From a virus: 64,000 nucleotides of DNA. Each line of letters starts with the position of its first letter. The stretch's first letter is position 1. The stretch covers positions 124,001 through 188,000 of IMG/VR virus record IMGVR_UViG_3300027771_001853; one strand, written 5' to 3'. The notes below the pieces were generated by a model, which saw only the letters and a program-made list of their open reading frames with translations, searched no databases and was not told where the DNA came from. Below are positions 17,801 to 26,754 of this stretch, one piece after another. Made by a program: the position numbers and the translations under genes.

Positions 17801-20800
17801 ATAGTAGGTATGAGGATGAGTGCCCAGAATACAGACTATCTTTTTCCATATCGTAGTAACTATACCAAAACGAACAACTCATATCTCTTTGTGGGTTACT
17901 GGTATCAAAACCAGGATTGGCTAGTATGGTAACACCATCACTTCTTTTAACATTTAATAAGTCATTGTTAATGTAAAAATCTATTTCTGGACTTGTGTAA
18001 TTAGTACTAAATAATAAAGAACCCGTTACGAAGTAATTGGTTAGATTTATCATTTCTGGATAAAACCCTAAATCTATTTTTTCAAAATTACCACCTATAG
18101 GTCTTTCTGAACTGAACAATATTTGTGTTCCACCATTACCTAGACTTAGTGTGTATTGGTGTGATAGTTGTGGTGCTACACTATTAGGGTTAAAGGCTTT
18201 TGCTGCGTCGAAATCTTTCCATACACTAGTTAAAGTATCCGTACCAAAATTAACATGTTGTTTGTATCTATGCCATAATGCACCATACTTTAGAATCCAC
18301 GCATATGGTATTCTGTGTACAGCTGCTAGTTGATTTAGGTTAGCGAAGGCATAATCACCGTAAGTGATTTTTCTGTCATTAATAATATTAACATCATCTA
18401 TAGATTCTAATAATTTTTCTCTAGTTGTCGGTACTGGTAATGAATTTACAAATAAGAAAGCTGCATTTTTGTACGCATATGGCGAGTCATTCATTTCGTT
18501 TATAGTACCCTCTTTTATAGCATTTGTAAAATAAGGAGTATTCAACATAGAAGCTATTTGTGTACCCAATCTAGAAAACTCTGTTTCCACACCTGGTGAA
18601 TCAGTTTCTGGGACACCAGCACCTATCTTATAAGTTATCTTTCCTTCAGTTAAGAACCTCAACTGATTTTTACCCTTTGTGGTATTACCCAATGTGTTCC
18701 ACCCTAAAACAGTATCTTTATAGTATTTCGGCCAATTAGCGTATAACCCTGGGGTTATCAATTCATTACGTCTACTTATTAGACTGGTCCAATTTTTAAA
18801 GAAATTATCAGTATAATATGTGGAGTTTTGTGTTTTGTTACCGTCTATTTTTAATTGTGTATCTGTGAAAAAACCATACTTATTAAACTCTGTATCTATA
18901 TCTATATTTTTATCTATGTTATAAAACTCTTGGTAACTTGGTTTAACATACCCTGATTGTGCTTCACAATTTGCTAAATTATTCTTTATCCAATCACCTA
19001 CCGCTACTTGTGGGTCTAGTGGGTAAACAAAAGGATACGTATCGTATATTTGTTTATCGTTTCTAATTTTAGGTTTAGATATAAACTTTTTTATTAGTGT
19101 CAAAGAATCATCTTCTTTTACTCTATTCCTGTACTTTTTAAAATCATCAATCGAAGTTATACTAAAATTCCTCTCCAAAATCTCCTCCCTAATGTAAGGT
19201 GTACTGTAGTTATTCCTCACCAATAAAGGCCAATTTGTTAATGGTGATATTTCTCTTAGGTAATCTAGAAATGTTTGGTAATCGAAATTTTGGTTTTTTA
19301 ATTTTTCTTGTAAATTATAACTAGTGGTGGATAGTTTGGATATATTGACCGACTCTAAACCCCCTAAAGCTCTCATAGTTAAAAGTGAAGAGTCTGAAGC
19401 TAGTCTTGTGTTAATACCACTAAAGAAAGAACACATTACAGACCTATCATATATCTCATACATAAACGGTGCTTGTGATATATTATCATAAAAATTCTCG
19501 TCTAACCCATACCCTATAGCTGTAACAGGTCCATAACCTGAAGATTCACCACTTTCTTGGTCTAACCCAAGATTTGGTGTTTTGCCCCTTAGGGTTGAAG
19601 CTCGTAAATATTCTTCGACAAACCCGACCTCTGGCCACTTTTCAAATTTATAAGCTTCGGTTTGTCTAATAACACTTCTAGCTGCGGGATATGTTAAAAC
19701 AAAATCTTGTCCCCCATTTTCATTTTCTTGCCTAACGTAATAACTAGGCCATGGATACACAAAATTATCTTTAGGTAGTATAGGTTCCACACTAGTGGTA
19801 CCCATAGTATTAACAACTTCTAACCTTTTTTTATCATCCCTAACAGACATAGAATCCGTATGTACATCATCCATAAGTCTAAGGAATGTATCTACAGACG
19901 CACATAACATCCCAAAAACATTTCTTATGGTTGGGGAAAAACCTAGGCCTTTATCACTTTCCACTATAGCGTTTATTCTTTTAGAAACGTCCTTTTCTAA
20001 AGATTGTCTTTTTTTATTAAATTCTTCATAGATGTTAGCTAATTTTTCATCAAAACTATTAGGGTCCAAAGTAAATAAAAAATATTCTACGTTCTCTGGA
20101 GCACCATCAATAGTGTCCGCACCTAAAAATATATCCTCAAAACTTATATCCACATCTATTTTTAATGTTTGTTTCTTACCATCAATGTTAACTTTTTTAC
20201 CTATCCCAAATGTAGCGTTTTTTTCTAGTCTCCCGACGCCTTCACTTATAATAGTTTTTAGTTCATCTAACGAGTCTTTTCTTTTTTGTGGGTCTTCACC
20301 TATTTTATCTTTCCAAGTATAGTAGAGAGCACCTGTACCAATACTAGTGTAGTTTGGTGGTTCGGTTGTAGCCATATTTCTATAACTCCAACTAGCTGGA
20401 CCGATTATTCTAGCTCTTAAGGAGTCAATATGTGCTTCATAAGATTTTACGTCGTCTAATGAGTCCATCTCAACATCATCTAACCCTTCTTCTATCGCTT
20501 TCTCTAAAGAGTCTATCCTTTGTACTAATTCCGATATTGTAAGTTCTGGTAGAGCGTCAGGTAATATATCTTTTCTTTTATATATCTGATATATTTCTTT
20601 CATTGTTTGGTAACCTCTTGTACTAACCAAACTCTTTTTATTTTCATCATCCTCAGACGCAAAATCATATGTTCTAGAGTACATATAAGGAGCGTTTAAA
20701 ATCTCTGCCGCTGTAATATCAGATAAAAGAGCGTAAGTCCTACCTACAAAATTACAGGTAACTTTATAATTTCCACTTCCTGGGTCAAAACTAGCATTAA

Positions 20801-21422
20801 ATTTATGCATCATTAGTTGATAGGTCACTGCCTTACCATAAAAACCCTTAATAGTTAATAAAAATAAAGGGTAAGGCATATGGAAAAATACAGAGTATGG
20901 TGAGTTAGCACCTTGTTCGAATAAGGTTTTACCTCTAACATCAACAAAATTAATAGTGACAGTTGGTATCCATGCAGAATTCATACTAATTTGTATGCTT
21001 TCTATACCAAATGAACCAGTATCTAATTTATTATCAATCTGTACTCTTGGTACCTGTTGTTGGGTATTTGGGTCTGTGGTGTTAACTACTTTCTGTTGGT
21101 TGACTTCTGGGTTGGTGAATTGTTCTGTCCAATCACTGGTCATGTATTGTCTAGGTTGTCCTGCTTTTTGTTCACGTAAAAAACTAACTTCCCCATCAAA
21201 TAAATCCACAAATGATTCCGCTTGTACCGCATCACCAACTATAATTTTACTTCTAGGTACTATCTTAGCTCTTAAATTAGCGTAGATAACCAAATTTTCG
21301 TGTCGAGCAAGGCGTGCCTCAGGCTTACCATCCTTAACAACCTTATTGGGGTCACATAGTATTATATTATTCTCGTTAAACTCAACAAGAATATTTTCCG
21401 AATTAATTATTTCATCTGCCAT
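14805..21422 (-). CDS. Giant baseplate protein with C-terminal N-acetylmuramoyl-L-alanine amidase
   Basis: 2205 residues. Most of it is a beta-rich structural protein without a recognised family; an early segment (about 130-250, with IQISMNSAWIPTVTINFVDV and LFLLTIKGFYGK) resembles hub-type proteins. The C-terminus (about 1925-2130) is an amidase_2/PGRP domain: zinc ligands H1935 (VVHVTAGED), H2101 and C2109 (GHNQFASKRCPC), with the same 8-residue His-Cys spacing as T7 lysozyme, plus H1993 (GAHTRGKNSISYG). It would cut the peptidoglycan stem peptide during injection. Its start overlaps the gp53-like gene by 11 bases. In T4 the lysozyme is in gp5; here an amidase appears to play that part, fused to a very long chain. 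Confidence 0.85.
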   Translation of the reverse strand: MADEIINSENILVEFNENNIILCDPNKVVKDGKPEARLARHENLVIYANLRAKIVPRSKIIVGDAVQAESFVDLFDGEVSFLREQKAGQPRQYMTSDWTEQFTNPEVNQQKVVNTTDPNTQQQVPRVQIDNKLDTGSFGIESIQISMNSAWIPTVTINFVDVRGKTLFEQGANSPYSVFFHMPYPLFLLTIKGFYGKAVTYQLMMHKFNASFDPGSGNYKVTCNFVGRTYALLSDITAAEILNAPYMYSRTYDFASEDDENKKSLVSTRGYQTMKEIYQIYKRKDILPDALPELTISELVQRIDSLEKAIEEGLDDVEMDSLDDVKSYEAHIDSLRARIIGPASWSYRNMATTEPPNYTSIGTGALYYTWKDKIGEDPQKRKDSLDELKTIISEGVGRLEKNATFGIGKKVNIDGKKQTLKIDVDISFEDIFLGADTIDGAPENVEYFLFTLDPNSFDEKLANIYEEFNKKRQSLEKDVSKRINAIVESDKGLGFSPTIRNVFGMLCASVDTFLRLMDDVHTDSMSVRDDKKRLEVVNTMGTTSVEPILPKDNFVYPWPSYYVRQENENGGQDFVLTYPAARSVIRQTEAYKFEKWPEVGFVEEYLRASTLRGKTPNLGLDQESGESSGYGPVTAIGYGLDENFYDNISQAPFMYEIYDRSVMCSFFSGINTRLASDSSLLTMRALGGLESVNISKLSTTSYNLQEKLKNQNFDYQTFLDYLREISPLTNWPLLVRNNYSTPYIREEILERNFSITSIDDFKKYRNRVKEDDSLTLIKKFISKPKIRNDKQIYDTYPFVYPLDPQVAVGDWIKNNLANCEAQSGYVKPSYQEFYNIDKNIDIDTEFNKYGFFTDTQLKIDGNKTQNSTYYTDNFFKNWTSLISRRNELITPGLYANWPKYYKDTVLGWNTLGNTTKGKNQLRFLTEGKITYKIGAGVPETDSPGVETEFSRLGTQIASMLNTPYFTNAIKEGTINEMNDSPYAYKNAAFLFVNSLPVPTTREKLLESIDDVNIINDRKITYGDYAFANLNQLAAVHRIPYAWILKYGALWHRYKQHVNFGTDTLTSVWKDFDAAKAFNPNSVAPQLSHQYTLSLGNGGTQILFSSERPIGGNFEKIDLGFYPEMINLTNYFVTGSLLFSTNYTSPEIDFYINNDLLNVKRSDGVTILANPGFDTSNPQRDMSCSFWYSYYDMEKDSLYSGHSSSYLLYPSTGGLKYAQTKNEFFDSVGTLKKEIYGSKSTHNGATRFAWGLSPYGFFEHNETSFPPPDRYIKKIDTKHNSQDDFDILFCENDNECYDTIEEIFDIFDDNILDNFEEYFLNFSSSSSKFNNNMAGLNPGNPNSGTTITTPYGNFGSGDIKNFQSLMRSFIILEKDRVGAPSNNSTDFGKQLANAQTKKLHEKLKLFLGINVALRLSNPNQLDLLSLRSFVGETDYYDFGTYGYNLPPDITLAASETSNTLEFRALRTKLGFFSDDFLKYSDTGSYVFDFFRVMDVEFSTPNIERLYTIIRQYITYVTLNGPITRTEFIGYLSTGLDDLYQGQIQMLEETFLKVKEVMPDTPEEKVGEFQSMLESDEQKLELYLQFQTLNNKWISGTDVQNKTIFEDFMFLDRANRDIGSTAIMDVYALKSFTNPENAGASFYNLLGSLLDSNYFLFLPLPTYINFYGTQTVNNEALSRFTSTEEANSLFGTHLEVDTVDTGPKFICMYVGERSQHPDMQTDQYRYKTDSFLLGRTADNPLFNVCDNPGKCNKVVAFAVDFGLENQNMFKGISLDQADFQNTSETFSLTQQIADSQSGRDIATQGTSLFNVYRSRSYTCKVEAMGNATIQPTMYFMLRHVPMFNGPYLITKVTHSITPNDMNTSFEGVRSPFYKLPDISNLVARVNKSYLNRVKKKREIERSQGGFNPEGTKYTDPPGFTSSSKPGPNGSIRMIVVHVTAGEDYGPNPVIEINRQHINRGFSGIGYHYLISRGTGGSQPDGVIMAGRPSDKVGAHTRGKNSISYGISMVANCAKKGTYDSTPTGTNPYATTAQKESLVNLLVYLLFKSRILIVVYGQAMPGLLRDESGSTLRIFFPDDTDQEHKQADTNPIPVSYLKKVIYGHNQFASKRCPCFKVPDALNGNFGTDLQNKIMEYMSAAVSWTTSYGDSSMKIDAKGNPLNETEATSFYTDNGFTYLPFMGGWTVNSPKPVFYKDGDFTWENRRDIT

Positions 21423-21732
21423 AAAAGAAGAAGTGGTTTTCGACTGCCTGCTTATAGTCTTGTAAAGAAGCTACTAGAGGATAAGGAATAATCAATATTC
21501 TTCCGTCAGGAATATTCCACTCTAACCCACCGTATGTAGGGTTAGCTGCCATTATCAACCAACCAAAGTATGGGGAACCGTAATATTCTTCACTAAATTT
21601 ATCCATTCTACTTTTTCCCATTTTATATATAACCTTCTTATCGGTAGTTTTAGATGGTAAAGTAACAAATGGCACTGTTTGTGATTGTCCATTGATGGAA
21701 AATTGTGCGTATCTATTGTAGTATTGTGACAT
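21412..21732 (-). CDS. gp53/LysM-like baseplate wedge protein
   Basis: 106 residues. The central part (KVIYKMGKSRMDKFSEEYYG, then FGWLIMAANPTYG and ILIIPYPL) has the LysM-like pattern of gp53/tail-protein-X: a short strand, a helix beginning with the binding of a small repeat, Asn-Pro turn and final I-x-I-P strand. T4 gp53 joins neighbouring wedges. It lies between the two giant baseplate genes and overlaps both, pointing to coupled translation. It is shorter than T4 gp53 (196 aa), so the exact equivalence is uncertain. Confidence 0.65.
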   Translation of the reverse strand: MSQYYNRYAQFSINGQSQTVPFVTLPSKTTDKKVIYKMGKSRMDKFSEEYYGSPYFGWLIMAANPTYGGLEWNIPDGRILIIPYPLVASLQDYKQAVENHFFFYGR

Positions 21733-24700
21733 TATGGTATATATTTAAAGTTAAAATTATCAGTTGTAGTTTGATTCTCTTCCGCTATTTTTGTTATAGA
21801 TTCTTCACAAGAAGGACTACTGGTAGTTCCATAATTAAATTTATGTTTAGCATCTTCAGCTATTTTCGCTAATTCTGAAGACTCGTCAGGTGTTGTTAAT
21901 CCGTTTGGTACTTTATTGTCTGATGTCACAAATCTATCTTTTAAATTCTTTTCAAATAATTCTAATTGGTCAAACCAATATTTTTCTTGTTTAGGGTATT
22001 CTGTAGACCATAACAGTATCTGACTATCCCAAACATTACCTGACTGTACTTTATCTTTTATAGCTTCCCACACACTATCATCCATATCTACTGCCCAATT
22101 ACCGTCATCACCAAAATACTCACTAGGTGTAATGTCTGTGTCTACTAATTTTTTTCCTATAGTAAGATATAACCCACCAACCGAAGAAAGTGAAGACGAC
22201 CAGTGAAAATCTGGTGAAGTTACCCAAGATGTTGGACTTTGGTAGTTTCCTTCTTTAAGAAACTCTACTGGAGCATAACACTGTGGTGGGTCATCAGAAC
22301 ATAACCCTATTACCCCATTTAATGTGTCTGTGAAGTAATTCATTAAATTAGCTAAAAGTTTATAGTCGTGTCCTAATTCACAATCTGTACTGGTTTGGTT
22401 ACTTGTACTAAACACATCTGTAGTTCCAGATAGTTTATATGATGTGTGGCTACCGTCATTGATAAACCCATCACATAAATTATTAACAGTATTTATTTTA
22501 TCTACTAATTTAGTGTACTCTACTTGTGCCTCATTAATCTTGTATGCACTAGAGTCTAAGTCAAGAATAACACTATCTCTAATTTCTTCTACCTGTTCTT
22601 TTAATAATCGTCTTAACTTTCTTTTTTTACTATTACTAGGAGAAACCTCATTAATGTATGTTGTCTGTATTATAGTACCATCACCTTTTATCGTATCAAG
22701 AACCTCATCGAATAAATTGTTACCTCGTTCTTCCCCCATAATCTTACCTATCAATTTCCCATTAAAAGGTGTTAGTGTAGCGGAACCTGAACTACAATCT
22801 ATACAATCGTAATTACCTGTCACATATTCTCTTTGAGCGAACATTAACTGAACCACACCATACCCGTGGGTCCTTTGTATCATTTTTATCTCATTTATGA
22901 CAGTACTGATGTATCCACCAGCTTTACTAACCATATCGTTAAACACTAGATTATATTCTATGTCACCAGTTTCACCACTAGTGGTTAGGGTTGGGTTCAT
23001 TTTATTACCTATTGGTTGACCATCATTAGGTGTAGTATCTTCATCGGCCACGGCTTCCTGTTCCTCCTCTAATCCATTACCTTGGGTACCTAGATTATCA
23101 TATAAATCCTGTAAGAAAGCTTTTTCATCTGGGTCACTGTCGAAAACAGTAAATTGAGCTCTATCATCAAAGGTTTCTGTATTTGCGTAGTAGTTGAATG
23201 ATAGGGCGTTTTGTAGTCTTTCTACCGGTTGTTTAAGTCCTTGACCCCCAATATATTTAAAGTTCATACTTACATTAGCAATCATTGGTTGAACCCCTAT
23301 ACCTTCTGGGTTTAAATCCCAAACTAGTGGGTCATAACTAATTGATACATTATCTATAATAATTTTAGTATTATAAAAATCACCAATTCTAAGTACACAT
23401 ACTGGTGGTGCACCAAAAGCTGTATTAGATGCTTGTTGATTGGAGGATACGTTATCGTCACTCCCCTTTACTGGTATTGTTTTACCTGGTCTTAAACATT
23501 GTTGTAAAAATGTCAATCTAGTATTAAGACCTTCTGGTGTGGTAGAGTGAAAAGCTGGTGAAAAATACTTTAATTTTTCTTTCATACTCGCAAAAGCTAT
23601 CTCATCTTCACCTCTTATCATTTTAAAATAAGAACATTCATCCACACCTAACACTTGTTTAGTTATTTTTCTACGAAGATTACCCGGTACTTTGTCTTTG
23701 GTTATAGTTGGTCTATATGTAGGTCTCTTTGTTGGTTTTTTTGTTATTGTTACCTTACGTTCAATTTTAATTGTTTCTACGTGTACTCTTCTACAGTAGG
23801 CCGCGTTAATAGAATATACTGAATCTGGTAATGATAAATCAGCTGTACAATTAATTCCGTTTATATTAATCTCTTCTCCTGAAGCTTGGGACTCTGGAAA
23901 CCTTAAATCCGCTTTATCATATGCTTTTCGGAATGGGAACTTACCACCTAGTTGGTAGGCTAGTAACATTTTCCTAACCGAATCTATCCTTCTTTTGGAT
24001 AAGTCCACATTATAATCTTTAGTGTTAGGGGAACTTGCACTCCCAATAAAAGATATATCCACCGTAAACTCACCACTAGATAACACTTCCTCCAATTTAA
24101 CCATTAGTTCTGGGAAATTAACATTATACTCTTCTGTTGCTTCAGTAAAGAATGCTTGTAATGCCTCCTGTTTTTGTGTATCTGGTTGTTTTTGATAATA
24201 TACCTTAAGTGTTCCGACATTTCTATCATCTCCAAGATAACTCCCCCATTTGGAACCACCTGCTTCAGCTAAGCTACTATAAGGTACTGTAGATGTCGTT
24301 CTACGGGTACCTGGGTCTGGGTAATCGTTCTCGAAATAAAAACTAAGATTATCATAAGCTGATAAATCCGGTATTTGACTTCCACTATCTTCTGTAAAAG
24401 TTTCTGGTTGTCCTTCTTGAAAGGCCACGAACTCCAGTTCTTCTTTTATCGGTGGGTTTTGGTTTATTATTGTTAGTATGGTTTCCAACTCTGTTCTATC
24501 AAAATCCGGGTAAGTCCTAGATAAATCAAAAATATCATATTCGTAACATCCAGCAAAAAACGAATTAAGAACCTCATTTTCTTGTTCTGTCGTTAACCCA
24601 CCTAATTCTTTATCCACTATTCTGTTTAATACTGAAGGGTGGTCAACAACCACTTTAAATCTAAGATTTCCAATCCTTTCAGTATAGTTGTAAGTGTATA

Positions 24701-26699
24701 TAGGTTCTGGTCTACCTAAGAAGTTATTAGATGACCAACTAATTGAACTATTATCATCAATCGCGATATCATAAGGTGGGAACCACATTACCCTACCACC
24801 ATTAGGCCCTCTTTCACACACAGCTAAATCACTATACGATAAACCTGGGTCGTTAGATGTTCTCCATGCTAAATTTTCTAAAGAGAACATATATTTTTTT
24901 ACATGTGATACACCCCCATCTTGTGGGTTATTGATTATGTTGGTTGAGTCTTCGTCGTTGTAAGGAGCTATATTTAAATTATATGGACTGTCTAAGACCG
25001 AATAACTTTCTTTTCTAATGTTTTGTTGTGTCTTTTGTAACCTATCGTATGTGTAAAATGGTGTGTCCTTAGTGAATATTCTACAGTATTCCGCTCCTTT
25101 ATAAGAACCATTACTGTCTACGTATTTTCTTACCCTTGACCCTTTAGTTAATTCTTTATACCCATCATTAAAAACTTTAGATACTTGGTCTATGGCGTGC
25201 CCAACATGCCCTAAGCGGGCCCCACCAACTTCAGGTACAGATTCGACCAATCTTTGTGTAACGTCTAAAATACTACCAGGTCTAAATAACTTATCAGTAC
25301 CTGACCTAGAATTATTATATTGGTCATCTGGTAAAGCGTAACTCCTAAAATCCGGATTATTATCTACTTCTTCACCAGCGGATGCACCATTAGGTCCTAC
25401 CGTTTGTCCTGGTCTTGGGTTTTTATCCTTACCGTACCAAGTCCAACCGGCAGATACACCACCCCCATCAGCGATAGCTTTTCCAGCCAAACCAAAATTA
25501 TGGGTTCTCCATGCCTCATTACCATCAAAATTTTCAAACTCTTTAGCTAATGCGTCAGGTCCATATACTGGAGTATTAATTAATTCCCCAAATTCGTTTT
25601 GTGGTAAAGCTTCGTTTGGTCCTGGTATATTTTTTGGGTCATTCTTTCTCGTCCCAACATAGTATTGTCCTTGTGGTGGTTGAGTACCTAGAACTGATTT
25701 TACTACCCCAACACCTACTTGTACCAACCTACCTAGAGAGGTAGAAGCTTCCATTGTTGCGGATTTCCTATATTCAGGTTTATATTTGTTGTATGTTAAA
25801 TTACGAAACATCACCGACTTTTGTCCACTACCCGTAAAATCTATAAGTCTGTCACTCATAGTTAACGGTACCACTGGTCTACGTTGTACCCCTATTACGT
25901 TACCTACTAGTGCTGTTGCATCTTGCCAAATTTTACCCATTAAAGATTGGGCTTCAGGTCTAACGTTTCTCCCTTGTTGTGGGTTAGCTTCTTGACCAAA
26001 GAATTGTCCTGGTATTATAGATACCGGTAAATACAACCCTTGTAGTCTAGCTACAAAATCCAAACCCTTACCCACTAACGTTCTAGGCATCGTGAGTTTC
26101 CATTGTTTTTCTACTAGACTTTCTCTACCTGATAATATACTAACAGCAGCAAACGGGTCTTGGAAGGCATCTAAGACATTAAGTCTACCTACTGTTTCAG
26201 CATAAAGTTCTTGAGATACTCTAGCGTTGTAAGCCTTTTTTAGTTCTCTAGCTGCTAATTGTGCTAGTTGACTATCGTCATCAATTCCAGGTAATAAAGC
26301 TGTGTTTAATTGTCCTTCAGAGTTAACACCTAACAATATACCCATTACGGTATATGTGTTACAATAAAAACCAGAAAAATATGGATAAGCCATTCTTTTA
26401 TCCACTTCCAACCTAATAACATTAATGTCTATACTGTCCTCATAACCACCTGGTGGTCCATACCTATTATCTAGATACCTCTTTTCTATGAATGGAGCCG
26501 CCATTTCTTCAGCGGATAACTGGTTGACTACTTGAAACTCATTTTGTTTACTTAACCTATAGGAGTTTTCACCAAATTGTATTGGTAACGTATCTGAAAC
26601 TTCATATGGACTAGGCAAATTTTTAGTTAAAAGTGTTTCTCTTAACTGATTAGTTGCTATAAAGGATAAAGATGATGCGTCTCTTGGTGCAAGTGCCAT
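21732..26699 (-). CDS. Large baseplate-region protein with internal OmpA-like domain
   Basis: 1655 residues. The function of most of the chain is unknown. Residues about 820-970 resemble an OmpA C-terminal, peptidoglycan-binding domain: LKVYYQKQ strand, a helix with EVLSSG, then VDISFIGSASSPNTKDYN and LSKRRIDSVRKML, the family pattern I-x-G-x-[TA]-[SD] ... YN-x-x-L-S-x-x-R-x-x-x-V. An OmpA fold in a phage baseplate could anchor to peptidoglycan before the amidase of the next gene acts. The extreme C-terminus holds long helices. The stop overlaps the start of the gp53-like gene by 3 bases, and a TATTTAT element lies 17 bases upstream. Confidence 0.75.
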   Translation of the reverse strand: MALAPRDASSLSFIATNQLRETLLTKNLPSPYEVSDTLPIQFGENSYRLSKQNEFQVVNQLSAEEMAAPFIEKRYLDNRYGPPGGYEDSIDINVIRLEVDKRMAYPYFSGFYCNTYTVMGILLGVNSEGQLNTALLPGIDDDSQLAQLAARELKKAYNARVSQELYAETVGRLNVLDAFQDPFAAVSILSGRESLVEKQWKLTMPRTLVGKGLDFVARLQGLYLPVSIIPGQFFGQEANPQQGRNVRPEAQSLMGKIWQDATALVGNVIGVQRRPVVPLTMSDRLIDFTGSGQKSVMFRNLTYNKYKPEYRKSATMEASTSLGRLVQVGVGVVKSVLGTQPPQGQYYVGTRKNDPKNIPGPNEALPQNEFGELINTPVYGPDALAKEFENFDGNEAWRTHNFGLAGKAIADGGGVSAGWTWYGKDKNPRPGQTVGPNGASAGEEVDNNPDFRSYALPDDQYNNSRSGTDKLFRPGSILDVTQRLVESVPEVGGARLGHVGHAIDQVSKVFNDGYKELTKGSRVRKYVDSNGSYKGAEYCRIFTKDTPFYTYDRLQKTQQNIRKESYSVLDSPYNLNIAPYNDEDSTNIINNPQDGGVSHVKKYMFSLENLAWRTSNDPGLSYSDLAVCERGPNGGRVMWFPPYDIAIDDNSSISWSSNNFLGRPEPIYTYNYTERIGNLRFKVVVDHPSVLNRIVDKELGGLTTEQENEVLNSFFAGCYEYDIFDLSRTYPDFDRTELETILTIINQNPPIKEELEFVAFQEGQPETFTEDSGSQIPDLSAYDNLSFYFENDYPDPGTRRTTSTVPYSSLAEAGGSKWGSYLGDDRNVGTLKVYYQKQPDTQKQEALQAFFTEATEEYNVNFPELMVKLEEVLSSGEFTVDISFIGSASSPNTKDYNVDLSKRRIDSVRKMLLAYQLGGKFPFRKAYDKADLRFPESQASGEEININGINCTADLSLPDSVYSINAAYCRRVHVETIKIERKVTITKKPTKRPTYRPTITKDKVPGNLRRKITKQVLGVDECSYFKMIRGEDEIAFASMKEKLKYFSPAFHSTTPEGLNTRLTFLQQCLRPGKTIPVKGSDDNVSSNQQASNTAFGAPPVCVLRIGDFYNTKIIIDNVSISYDPLVWDLNPEGIGVQPMIANVSMNFKYIGGQGLKQPVERLQNALSFNYYANTETFDDRAQFTVFDSDPDEKAFLQDLYDNLGTQGNGLEEEQEAVADEDTTPNDGQPIGNKMNPTLTTSGETGDIEYNLVFNDMVSKAGGYISTVINEIKMIQRTHGYGVVQLMFAQREYVTGNYDCIDCSSGSATLTPFNGKLIGKIMGEERGNNLFDEVLDTIKGDGTIIQTTYINEVSPSNSKKRKLRRLLKEQVEEIRDSVILDLDSSAYKINEAQVEYTKLVDKINTVNNLCDGFINDGSHTSYKLSGTTDVFSTSNQTSTDCELGHDYKLLANLMNYFTDTLNGVIGLCSDDPPQCYAPVEFLKEGNYQSPTSWVTSPDFHWSSSLSSVGGLYLTIGKKLVDTDITPSEYFGDDGNWAVDMDDSVWEAIKDKVQSGNVWDSQILLWSTEYPKQEKYWFDQLELFEKNLKDRFVTSDNKVPNGLTTPDESSELAKIAEDAKHKFNYGTTSSPSCEESITKIAEENQTTTDNFNFKYIP

Positions 26700-26716
26700 A
26701 TATTTTTTCTTTTTAC

Positions 26717-26723
26717 ATAAATA
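26717..26723 (-). promoter_or_regulatory. TATTTAT element, candidate late promoter
   Basis: Coding-strand context AAAACTATTTATGTA, 17 bases before the 1655-aa gene. It overlaps the end of a perfect 8-bp inverted repeat (ATAGTTTT/AAAACTAT, 26721-26742). Confidence 0.5.
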
Positions 26724-26742
26724 GTTTTGTATATAAAACTAT
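26721..26742. repeat. Perfect 8-bp inverted repeat in tail intergenic gap
   Basis: ATAGTTTT, six bases GTATAT, then AAAACTAT. It is AT-only in the stem except one G-C pair per arm and lacks a T-run, so it is a weak terminator at best. It overlaps the promoter-like element and could be an operator. Confidence 0.4.
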
Positions 26743-26754
26743 AACATATAAAGG

